In this document: positions 14,440 through 20,980 of the stretch, in pieces
Numbering within the stretch: position 1 is the first letter of the stretch
Layout: each line of letters opens with the position of its first letter
Source of the DNA: Gemmatimonadota bacterium
GTDB lineage: Bacteria > Gemmatimonadota > Gemmatimonadetes > Gemmatimonadales > Gemmatimonadaceae
Length of the DNA: 32,971 bases
Assembly: GCA_021298835.1 (NCBI GenBank)
Contig: JAJTHG010000032.1
Coordinates: 1-32,971, forward strand
Direction: 5' to 3'
Notes under the pieces: generated by a model
What the model was told of the DNA's origin: nothing
The model's database searches: none
Seen by the model: only the letters and a program-made list of their open reading frames with translations
Made by a program: the position numbers and the translations under genes

Positions 14440-16698
14440 ATGTCCGTCGTTCGCCGCACCACCCGCCGCCTCGTGGGGCGCGGATTCCTCCCGTCGCTCC
14501 TCGTCGCGTGCCTCGCGGCCTCCGCCGTCGCGGTCCCTGCCGTCGCGGTCCCTGCCGTCGCGGTCCCTGCCGAGGCGGCCGCGCAGGGCATTGTCGCCCT
14601 GCCGCGCTGCGGGCCGCGCCAGGACTGTGCCGTCGTCATGCCCGTCCCGATGCGCGCGTCGGTCGTCCGGACCGGCACGCGCGTCTCGGCGCGGCTCGGC
14701 CGCGCCGTCGTGCACTACGAAGTGACCGAGACGTTCGTCAACCGGGGCGCCGGACTCGGCGAGGCGGACTACCTGTTCCCGCTGCCCAGCGGGGCGGCGT
14801 TCGAGGACCTGCGGCTCTCGATCAACGGCGAGCTGGTCGCGGGAGAGGTGCTGGACGCGGGACGCGCCCGCGCCGTGTACGAGGAGATCGTTCGACGGCA
14901 GCGCGATCCGGCGCTCGTCGAATGGATGGGTCGCGGGCTCGTCCGCGCGCGCATCTTCCCGATCGTGCCCGGCGAGGAGAAGCGCGTGGTGCTGCGATAT
15001 ACGCAGCCGGCGCAGCGGGAGGGCGATGCGCTCCGGCTCGACTGGCGGCCCGCGCGCGCCCCGGGCGGCGACGCGGCACCGCCCGCGCCGACGACGATCG
15101 CCCTCCGCTGGGACGAGGGCGACGGCTTCGGTACGCCGTGGTCGCCCACCCACGACCTGCGCGAGACGGCGCCGCGCACACGCGAGGCCAGCGTCGGCGG
15201 CAGCGACTTCACCGCGCTGGTCCCCGTGCGCGAGCCGCGCGAGGCGGCGATCACCATGCTCACCCACGCGCCGACCGGCGGCGACCGGTGGACGATGATC
15301 ACGTTCACGCCCCCGGCCGCGACCGTGCGCCGCCAGCCGCGCGACGTGACGTTCGTGCTCGACGTATCGGGGTCCATGTCCGGGCGCAAGCTCGAGCAGG
15401 CGAAGGCGGCCGGACGGCAGGTGCTCGGCACCCTCGAAGCCGGCGACCGGCTGCGGATCGTCGCTTTCTCGAGCGACGTGCGCGAATGGCGCGAGGGCTT
15501 CACCCCGGCAACGCGCGAGCGGCTCGGTGACGCGACCGCCTGGCTGGACGGACTCGTCGCTGGTGGCGGCACGAACATCGCCGCCGCGCTCGACGCGGCG
15601 TACGCCGTGGCCGCCTCGGACGAGGCGGTGCCGGTGGTGCTGTTCGTCACCGACGGCGAGCCGACCGTGGGGGTCACGGACCCCGAGGCGATCGCTGCGG
15701 CGGCGCGGAGCCGGCGCGGGTCGCGGCGGCTGTTCACCTTCGGGCTCGGTGCCGACGTGAACGCGACGCTCGTCGAGCGGCTCGCAGTCGAGGGGCGCGG
15801 CACCGCGCAGTTCGTGCGGCCGGCCGAGTCGGTGGAGCGGTCGGTGGCGATCACCGCCCAGCGCCTCACGGCGCCGCTGGTGACGGACCTCCGCGTGCGG
15901 GCCGAGGGGGTGCGGCTGGTGCGCCTGCACCCGGACGGGCCGCAGGATGTCTTCGCCGGGCAGGACCTGGTGGTGTTCGCGCAGGTCGAGGGGCGGGGCG
16001 AGGCCACGCTGGTCTTCAGCGGGCGCGGCGCCACCGGCCCGGTCGAATGGCGGGAGCAGGTGACGGTGCCCGAGCGCGAGCCGGACAACGCGTTCGTCGG
16101 CAAGTTGTGGGCGACGCAGCGGGTGGGCTGGCTGTCCGCGGCGCGCCGGAGCGGCGGCGCCAGCGCGGAGACCGACACCGAGCTGCGCGCGTTGGGCGAG
16201 CGGTGGGGCATCCCCACCGAGCTGACGTCGTACCTGGTGCTCGAGCCCGGCATGGCCGCGGGGCCGTCAACGGCGTCGGCCGCTCGCGGCCGCCCCACTG
16301 GTGCGGCCGCGAGCGCGAAGAACCAGGTCTTCTTCGAGTCGGCCCGGCGGGCATCGGAGATGCGGGCGGCCCAGTCGGTGGCGGCCGTCGATGCGATGGC
16401 GGTCGGCGACGATGCCGGCGCGACGACGCGGCAGGTCGGCACGCGGCGCTTCGAGCGCCGGGGGCGCGCGTGGGTGCCCGCCGGCTGGCGTGCCGGCGAC
16501 GCGCGCCGCGTCGTGACGGTGCAGCCGTACTCGGCGGCATGGTTCGCCCTGGCCGACGCCGTCCCGGAGCTCAAGGCGGTCTTCGCCCTCGGGGACGCCG
16601 TGACCGTAGCGGGTCGGCAGGTGGTGATCGTGGTGGCGGCCGATGGGGTGACGGCATTGCCCCGGGCGGCGATCGCGCAGATCGTGCAGGAGTGGTGA
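14440..16698 (+). CDS. exported VIT-VWA domain protein
   Basis: This 752-residue protein starts with a basic n-region and a long hydrophobic signal peptide (residues about 15-48, ending AAAQG). Residues about 70-190 form a vault-inter-alpha-trypsin (VIT) domain (HYEVTETFVNRG, YLFPLPSGAAFEDL, ARIFPIVPGEEKRVVLRY). Residues about 300-470 form a von Willebrand A domain with a complete metal-dependent adhesion site: DVSGSMSG (Asp308, Ser310, Ser312), GGGTN and FVTDGEPT. Such proteins act as metal-dependent binding surfaces in the envelope. The C-terminal 150 residues are unassigned, with no membrane anchor. The signal-peptide core contains three exact copies of a 15-base repeat (AVAVP). The sigma/anti-sigma pair follows 25 bases later, so the three probably form one operon, and this may be a target or sensor of that pathway. 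Confidence 0.9.
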   Translation: MSVVRRTTRRLVGRGFLPSLLVACLAASAVAVPAVAVPAVAVPAEAAAQGIVALPRCGPRQDCAVVMPVPMRASVVRTGTRVSARLGRAVVHYEVTETFVNRGAGLGEADYLFPLPSGAAFEDLRLSINGELVAGEVLDAGRARAVYEEIVRRQRDPALVEWMGRGLVRARIFPIVPGEEKRVVLRYTQPAQREGDALRLDWRPARAPGGDAAPPAPTTIALRWDEGDGFGTPWSPTHDLRETAPRTREASVGGSDFTALVPVREPREAAITMLTHAPTGGDRWTMITFTPPAATVRRQPRDVTFVLDVSGSMSGRKLEQAKAAGRQVLGTLEAGDRLRIVAFSSDVREWREGFTPATRERLGDATAWLDGLVAGGGTNIAAALDAAYAVAASDEAVPVVLFVTDGEPTVGVTDPEAIAAAARSRRGSRRLFTFGLGADVNATLVERLAVEGRGTAQFVRPAESVERSVAITAQRLTAPLVTDLRVRAEGVRLVRLHPDGPQDVFAGQDLVVFAQVEGRGEATLVFSGRGATGPVEWREQVTVPEREPDNAFVGKLWATQRVGWLSAARRSGGASAETDTELRALGERWGIPTELTSYLVLEPGMAAGPSTASAARGRPTGAAASAKNQVFFESARRASEMRAAQSVAAVDAMAVGDDAGATTRQVGTRRFERRGRAWVPAGWRAGDARRVVTVQPYSAAWFALADAVPELKAVFALGDAVTVAGRQVVIVVAADGVTALPRAAIAQIVQEW
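14524..14568 (+). repeat. three 15-base tandem repeats in a signal peptide
   Basis: The unit GCCGTCGCGGTCCCT occurs three times without a mismatch and encodes AVAVP in the hydrophobic core of the VIT-VWA signal peptide. The unit length is a multiple of three, so gain or loss of copies keeps the frame and changes only the length of the core. Confidence 0.92.
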
Positions 16699-16723
16699 CG
16701 ATGCATGCACGGGGGCGGCGCGC

Positions 16724-17251
16724 GTGACGGCGGCGGACATCGAGGCGCTCTTCCGGGCGCATCATGCCGGGCTCGTGCGGTATCTCGCACGCCGCCTCGG
16801 CGACCGCGATTGGGCCGAGGAGGTCGCGCAGGAGACGTTCCTGCGCGCCCTCCGCACGCCGCCGGCGACGAACGCGCGCAGCTGGCTCTTCGCGGTGGCG
16901 ACGAACCTCGTGCGCGACCAGGGGCGGCAGCTCGCCGCGCGCCGCGCGCTGCTGGTGCAGCTGGCGGCCTCGGAACGCGAGCGCGAGGCCGCACAGCCGA
17001 CGGCGGAGGATCGCATGGTGCGGGCGCACGAAGCGCTGCTGGCGCGGCGCGCCCTCGAGGGGCTGGCCGAGCGCGACCGCGAGGCGCTGCTGCTCAAGGA
17101 GGAAGGATTGGACTACCACGAGATCGCCGAGGCGCTGGGGCTGTCGGTGGGCAGCGTGGGGACGACGCTGGCGCGGGCGCGGCGGCGCCTGGCGGAGTGC
17201 TACGAGGCCGCGCGGGCGGCGATGGAGGGACGGCGCGATGTGGCCGGTTGA
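16724..17251 (+). CDS. ECF-type RNA polymerase sigma factor
   Basis: A 175-residue extracytoplasmic-function sigma factor. Region 2 is FRAHHAGLVRYLARRLGD followed by WAEEVAQETFLRAL (core binding and -10 recognition), with RSWLFAVATNLVRD at its end. Region 4 is LEGLAERDREALLLKEEGLD followed by YHEIAEALGLSVGSVGTTLARARRRL, the -35-binding helix-turn-helix. The start is GTG at 16724, which begins MTAADIEALFRAHH; the other nearby ATGs are out of frame. It overlaps the anti-sigma gene by 14 bases, the usual arrangement for a sigma/anti-sigma pair. It probably drives its own operon and envelope genes, but the sequence does not reveal its recognition motif. Confidence 0.94.
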   Translation: MTAADIEALFRAHHAGLVRYLARRLGDRDWAEEVAQETFLRALRTPPATNARSWLFAVATNLVRDQGRQLAARRALLVQLAASEREREAAQPTAEDRMVRAHEALLARRALEGLAERDREALLLKEEGLDYHEIAEALGLSVGSVGTTLARARRRLAECYEAARAAMEGRRDVAG

Positions 17252-18263
17252 TGAGGGTCGGGTGCACGCGTGGCTCGACGGTGCGCTCCCGCCGGACGAG
17301 GCGGCGCAGGTCGAGGCGCTGGTGCGTGACGACGCGGCGTGGGCGGCGGCGGCGGCGGAGGCGCGCGGGTTGATCGCCAACGCGTCGCGGCTGGTGCGGG
17401 CGCTCGACGACGGCGCGGGGGCGGCCGCATCCGGCGACGGCCCGGTCGCGGCATCGCCGACCCGGCCGCCGCGGTTGACGGTCGTGCCGGGGCAAGGGAC
17501 GCGCACGCTGCGGCTGGCGCGTCGCGTGGGTGCGATCGCGGCGGTGCTGCTGGTCGCGGTGGTGGGGCGGATGGCGTGGACGAACCAGAGTGGCACCGAC
17601 GTCGCCCCGGGTGCAACGGAGAGGGTGATGCAAGCGAAGGCATCGCCGCCGCCCCCGGCTGCCGACGCGGTTACCGCCAAGGCTCCCGAAAAGGCTCCCG
17701 CCAAGGCTCCCGAAAAGGCTCCCGCCAAGGCTCCCGCCAAGGCTCCCGAAAAGGCTCCCGAGAAGGCTCCCGAGAAGGCTCCCGAGAAGGCTCCCGCCGA
17801 GGCGGTGTCTGCCGCGTCGAACGCGGCTTCCCCGGCCGTGCCACCGGGGCAGGACGCGGCGTTCGCATCGGCGGCGGCGGGCACCGTGTCCACGCGTCGC
17901 GCCACTGCGGCGGCGGCGGCGCGGGCGTCGCTCGGGGCGCGCGCGTCGAGCGAGGCATCGGCGCTGCCGCTGCAGCAGGAAGACGCCTGTGTGCGCTTCG
18001 CGATCGCGTGGCCGGCCGATGGCGCGGTGCCGGCAGCCGCGGCGGAAACGCAGGCCGACGGCCGGCAACTGCGCTTCGAGGGTGACACGGCGCGGCTGTC
18101 GCAGGTTCCCATGCTCGTACGCCGTCGCGACGGCACGACCGATCCCGCCATGGTGCGCCTGGCGGTGTCCCGGCGAACGGGGACGGGAGTCACCGAAGCG
18201 GTGCGACCGGACGGCGCGGTGGTGCGACGCGGGCAGGTGACGGCGACGATGCGCTGCCCGTGA
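17238..18263 (+). CDS. membrane anti-sigma factor without zinc-binding cysteines
   Basis: A single-pass regulator of 341 residues. The N-terminal cytoplasmic part (1-95) has the anti-sigma look VDEGRVHAWLDGALPPDEAAQVEALV but lacks the HxxxCxxC zinc motif; only His10 remains. Residues about 97-113 (VGAIAAVLLVAVVG) form one membrane helix. Outside lies a stalk of ten perfect KAPE/KAPA units (148-187), then a Ser/Ala-rich linker and a C-terminal domain of about 90 residues with two cysteines (ACVRF and MRCP) that could form a disulfide. The start ATG has GGAGGGA seven bases upstream and overlaps the sigma gene by 14 bases. A likely model is that envelope stress reaches the C-terminal domain and the cytoplasmic part releases sigma; that is inference. 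Confidence 0.85.
   Translation: MWPVDEGRVHAWLDGALPPDEAAQVEALVRDDAAWAAAAAEARGLIANASRLVRALDDGAGAAASGDGPVAASPTRPPRLTVVPGQGTRTLRLARRVGAIAAVLLVAVVGRMAWTNQSGTDVAPGATERVMQAKASPPPPAADAVTAKAPEKAPAKAPEKAPAKAPAKAPEKAPEKAPEKAPEKAPAEAVSAASNAASPAVPPGQDAAFASAAAGTVSTRRATAAAAARASLGARASSEASALPLQQEDACVRFAIAWPADGAVPAAAAETQADGRQLRFEGDTARLSQVPMLVRRRDGTTDPAMVRLAVSRRTGTGVTEAVRPDGAVVRRGQVTATMRCP
17679..17798 (+). repeat. ten 12-base tandem repeats (KAPE/KAPA stalk)
   Basis: The unit AAGGCTCCCGMM (ending AA, AG or CC) occurs ten times with no indels and encodes the Lys-Ala-Pro-Glu/Ala stalk of the anti-sigma factor. The four central GAA/GAG units are nearly identical, as expected of recent slippage or unequal crossover. 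Confidence 0.95.
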
Positions 18264-18268
18264 AGCGT

Positions 18269-18313
18269 GGGGGCGGGCGGGGATCGCCGGTGCCGCCGAC
18301 CCGCTCCGCCCCC
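18269..18313. terminator. stem-loop between convergent anti-sigma and R2lox genes
   Basis: GGGGGCGG-GCGGG (18269-18281) pairs with CCCGC-T-CCGCCCCC (18300-18313): 13 base pairs with one bulged T and an 18-base loop. It lies in the 63 bases between the stop codons of two convergent genes, so it can serve both strands. There is no T-run. Confidence 0.6.
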
Positions 18314-18326
18314 GGACCCGACCGGC

Positions 18327-19211
18327 TCAGCCGTCCGCGTCGAGTTCCGTCTCGAGGCCCGTCGCGTCGATCGCGGCCAGCCCCGCCGCGCCCATGAACT
18401 GCTCGTAGGCGCCGAGGGCGAAGGCGGTGAGCTTGCCGAGGTCCACGATCGGCGTGTCGTAGATGCCGAACGCCTGGATGGTGCCGAGCACGTTCGGCAG
18501 GTTGCGCTCGAAGGTGTCCTGCACGAGCGACCGCAGGTGCGGTTCGTCGGCGCACATCTCGCGCACCACGTGGATGCCGAACGCGACGTGGCGTCCCTCG
18601 TCGCGGCGGATGAGCCGGAAGCCCTCCTGCAGCCCCGGGAGCCAGCCGCGCGACGCGAGTGCATCGTGCGCCCCGACGTAGCCGGTGCGCGCGAGCATCG
18701 CCTCGACGGCCCCCATGTAGTGCGTCACCGCTTCAAGGAACGCGTGGCGCACCGCCTCGCGTCCCTCGGCCCGACGCAACCGGTCGGTGACGGCGTTGAG
18801 GTCGTCCACCAGCACGGCCTGCGGCGCCGGGGTCAGCTCGGCGGCCGCCACGGCCGGCGACTCGCCGAAGACCTCGTTGAAGTACCGAGCGAAGAACTCG
18901 TAGTGCTTTGCCTCCTCGTACAGCTGGGCGGCGAGGTGGAACTCCTTGTCGAGCCCGAGCTCGCCGCGCGGCACGGCGGCGAGGAACGGGGCGAGGGTGT
19001 TCGTCACCGACTCCTCGCCGGCGGCGAAGAAGGCGCACAGGCGGCGGATCTGCTCGGCGTAACGCTCGCGCTGGTAGTCGCGCACGATCAGCCGCCACTG
19101 GTCGCGGTCCGCCGAGAGGTCGATGTCGGCCGGGTCCCAGTGCAGGCGCTTGGCCTTGCCGAAGAGCTGGAAGTAGGGCGAAGCGAGATCGGTGGCGTTG
19201 GCGAACGGCAT
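18327..19211 (-). CDS. R2-like ligand-binding oxidase (R2lox)
   Basis: R2lox proteins are ferritin-fold enzymes related to ribonucleotide reductase R2, but with a Mn/Fe site, a bound long-chain fatty acid and a Val-Tyr ether crosslink; their physiological reaction is unknown. In this 294-residue protein all ligand positions are present: Glu66, Glu100, His103, Glu170, Glu205 and His208. The crosslink pair Val69 (EESV) and Tyr165 (VTHYMGAVE) has the family spacing. Housekeeping R2 is excluded, because the radical tyrosine position and C-terminus differ and no R1 gene is near. It is transcribed last in the operon after the SCP2 and flippase-like genes, which suggests a lipid substrate. No Shine-Dalgarno precedes the ATG at 19211. 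The 131-base gap to SCP2 contains a 14-bp palindrome. Confidence 0.9.
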   Translation of the reverse strand: MPFANATDLASPYFQLFGKAKRLHWDPADIDLSADRDQWRLIVRDYQRERYAEQIRRLCAFFAAGEESVTNTLAPFLAAVPRGELGLDKEFHLAAQLYEEAKHYEFFARYFNEVFGESPAVAAAELTPAPQAVLVDDLNAVTDRLRRAEGREAVRHAFLEAVTHYMGAVEAMLARTGYVGAHDALASRGWLPGLQEGFRLIRRDEGRHVAFGIHVVREMCADEPHLRSLVQDTFERNLPNVLGTIQAFGIYDTPIVDLGKLTAFALGAYEQFMGAAGLAAIDATGLETELDADG

Positions 19212-19305
19212 TGCTGGTGTTGGCTGGGGTCTGCTGCAGGGTGCCGTAGGCGACGGGGGCGTGGGGAGCCCCCCCACCCTAGACGCTGCCTCCGGTGCGC
19301 CCCGT

Positions 19306-19319
19306 CGCCGACGTCGGCG
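19306..19319. promoter_or_regulatory. perfect 14-bp palindrome upstream of R2lox
   Basis: CGCCGACGTCGGCG reads the same on both strands. It lies about 95 bases upstream of the R2lox start, inside the SCP2-R2lox gap. It may be an operator or a small stem-loop. At this GC content such palindromes are not rare, so confidence is low. Confidence 0.3.
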
Positions 19320-19342
19320 GATCGGGATGACCGCTGTGTGCG

Positions 19343-19759
19343 TCAGGACGCTCCGAAGTCCGTCGGCACCTTCTGGGCGCAGGCGACGAGGGCCTTCGCC
19401 GCCTTCGTCTGCAGCATGAGCGTCGTGAGCGAGCCCTGCACGAGCTTGAGCTTGCCCATGGTGACGGCGACGACCGGGTCGAGCTGGCCGCCGACCACTG
19501 CGCGCCACGCGTCGTAGTCGCCGCGCAACACGTAGTCGGTCGTCGCCCTCTCGCCCACCTTCACGCGCACCTCACCGCAGGTGCCGTGCGCGAGGTCGAG
19601 TTCGATCGCGACGTCGTGCGGGAAGCCGCGCGCCGGGTCGGCGCTCAGGGAGAGCGCGAGCGGCCAGGTCCAGCCCGCACCGGCCGTCCGGTACTCGGCA
19701 TCGGCGTTGATGGCGTCGCGGAAGGCGGCGGCCCACTCGGGGGTGAAGGGTCGGAGCAT
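19343..19759 (-). CDS. SCP2 sterol-carrier-like lipid-binding protein
   Basis: A 138-residue protein of the SCP2 family, small alpha/beta domains with a hydrophobic tunnel that carry sterols or acyl lipids. The pattern VAIELDLAHGTCGEVRVKVGE, then ATTDYVLRGDYDAWRAVVGG and AVTMGKLKLVQGSLTTLMLQ matches the family core, including the KxxGD-like turn and the amphipathic last helix. The ATG at 19759 lies nine bases past the flippase gene's stop, so the two are probably cotranscribed; no Shine-Dalgarno is visible, so reinitiation is plausible. It likely binds an acyl lipid also used by the R2lox downstream; that is inference from the neighbourhood. There is no signal peptide, so it is cytoplasmic. 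Confidence 0.85.
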   Translation of the reverse strand: MLRPFTPEWAAAFRDAINADAEYRTAGAGWTWPLALSLSADPARGFPHDVAIELDLAHGTCGEVRVKVGERATTDYVLRGDYDAWRAVVGGQLDPVVAVTMGKLKLVQGSLTTLMLQTKAAKALVACAQKVPTDFGAS

Positions 19760-19768
19760 GAGGGGAAT

Positions 19769-20812
19769 TCAGGTTGCCGGTCGTGCGGCGCGCAAGGCGG
19801 CCTCGGTCGCCGACGGTGCCTCGCGCGACCGGCCGCGCACCGCGCGCAGAACGGTCGCGCCGGCGGCGAGCGCCCCGAGGGGGACGTAGAGGTAGAACGT
19901 GTAGGTGCGCCACCAGAGCAGCGCCGCGCCGAAGATCGGCCCGGGAATGGTGGACTTGAGCGCGGCTCCGAAGGCGATCTCGATCAGGCCGCCCCCCGCC
20001 GGGGCGGGTGCCGCCGCCCCGCCGTGCAACAGCACGAGCGGCCAGGTGAGGAGTCGATCGAGCTCGACGTCACCGGCGCCGAGGCCGGCGACGATCACGG
20101 GCAGGATCACGAGCCGCACGGCGATGTGCCCCACCGAGGCGGCGAGTGAACCGGCCATGAGCCCGAGCCGAGCGTGGCGCAGCCCGTCGATGCCGTCGCG
20201 CAGCGAGCGCAGGGCGCGCTGCACCGCGCGCCAGCGGCCGGCATGGAGCCCCAGCGCCCGGGCCCACGCGGGTGGCGGGCCGCTCGCGCTCCGGCGCGCA
20301 AGGAACCACCCGCCGATGCCGACCCCGATGACGGCCACGGCGTAGCTGCCGATGAGGCCGGCGATCGAGGCCGGCGCCCGCCCGTCGAGTCCGAAGGTCG
20401 CGAGCAGCACGACGGCGATGATCGCCAGCGATACTGATTCGAGGAAGAGCTCGGCGAAGAGCACGAGCAGGATGCCCGCCGGCCGGAGCCCGGCTTCCGC
20501 GAGCACGAGGAACCGGGCGGGTTCGGCCCCGGTGCGCGACGGCGTGATGGCCGCACCGAAGTCGCCACCGAGGGACATGCGGAGGGCGGTCCACAAGCCG
20601 AACGGGACGCCCAGCGCGGCCCCGGCGAGACTCACCTTGAGCGCGCGGAGGCCGATCTCGAGCGCCATCGCGGTGGCGGCGACGGCATGTGCCCACCACG
20701 CCAGCCGCACCGGGATCTCGCCGGTCGGGACGGCCGAACGCGCGATGTACGCCGCCGCCCCGAGGGCCGCAGCGAAGGACAGCACGACGAACACCCAACG
20801 GCGAACGGACAC
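19769..20812 (-). CDS. flippase-like integral membrane protein (UPF0104/YbhN-like)
   Basis: A 347-residue polytopic membrane protein. Hydrophobic segments include VFVVLSFAAALGAAAYIA, AVAATAMALEIG, LVLFAELFLESVSLAIIAVV, GLIGSYAVAVIGVGIGGWFL, LAASVGHIAVRLVILPVIVA and FYLYVPLGALAAGATVL. The segments RALKVSLAGAALGVPFGLW, SLGGDFGAAITPSRTGAEPA and PAPAGGGLIEIA are the conserved loops of the lysylphosphatidylglycerol-synthase/flippase TM family. Members move lipid-linked molecules across the cytoplasmic membrane. The start is a GTG at 20812 giving MSVRRWVFVV; no in-frame ATG lies near. It opens the operon with SCP2 and R2lox. It is divergent from the propeller gene across 168 bases in which I see no convincing promoter motif. 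Confidence 0.82.
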   Translation of the reverse strand: MSVRRWVFVVLSFAAALGAAAYIARSAVPTGEIPVRLAWWAHAVAATAMALEIGLRALKVSLAGAALGVPFGLWTALRMSLGGDFGAAITPSRTGAEPARFLVLAEAGLRPAGILLVLFAELFLESVSLAIIAVVLLATFGLDGRAPASIAGLIGSYAVAVIGVGIGGWFLARRSASGPPPAWARALGLHAGRWRAVQRALRSLRDGIDGLRHARLGLMAGSLAASVGHIAVRLVILPVIVAGLGAGDVELDRLLTWPLVLLHGGAAAPAPAGGGLIEIAFGAALKSTIPGPIFGAALLWWRTYTFYLYVPLGALAAGATVLRAVRGRSREAPSATEAALRAARPAT

Positions 20813-20980
20813 GTGCGTGCGTACGTCCGGCGGGCGGGCAGGGTTCCCGGCGCCAACGGGTGGCGACGGCGGCCTCAACGCCCGCTCCTCGGCCGCCGTA
20901 CTTCCTTGGCCTTGCGCGTCTCCGACCGGCGTCGCAGACTCGCGCGGCTGCCGCGCTTCCCCGCCAACCAGGTCCTCCGC

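Noticed and set aside
17679..17798. Tandem repeat considered as a CRISPR or non-coding array
   Set aside because: Units are 12 bases, directly adjacent with no spacers, and in frame within the anti-sigma gene, so they are coding repeats.
18327..19211. Annotation as ribonucleotide reductase small subunit (class I R2)
   Set aside because: The ligand pattern and the Val-Tyr crosslink pair fit R2lox; length is shorter and no large-subunit gene is present.
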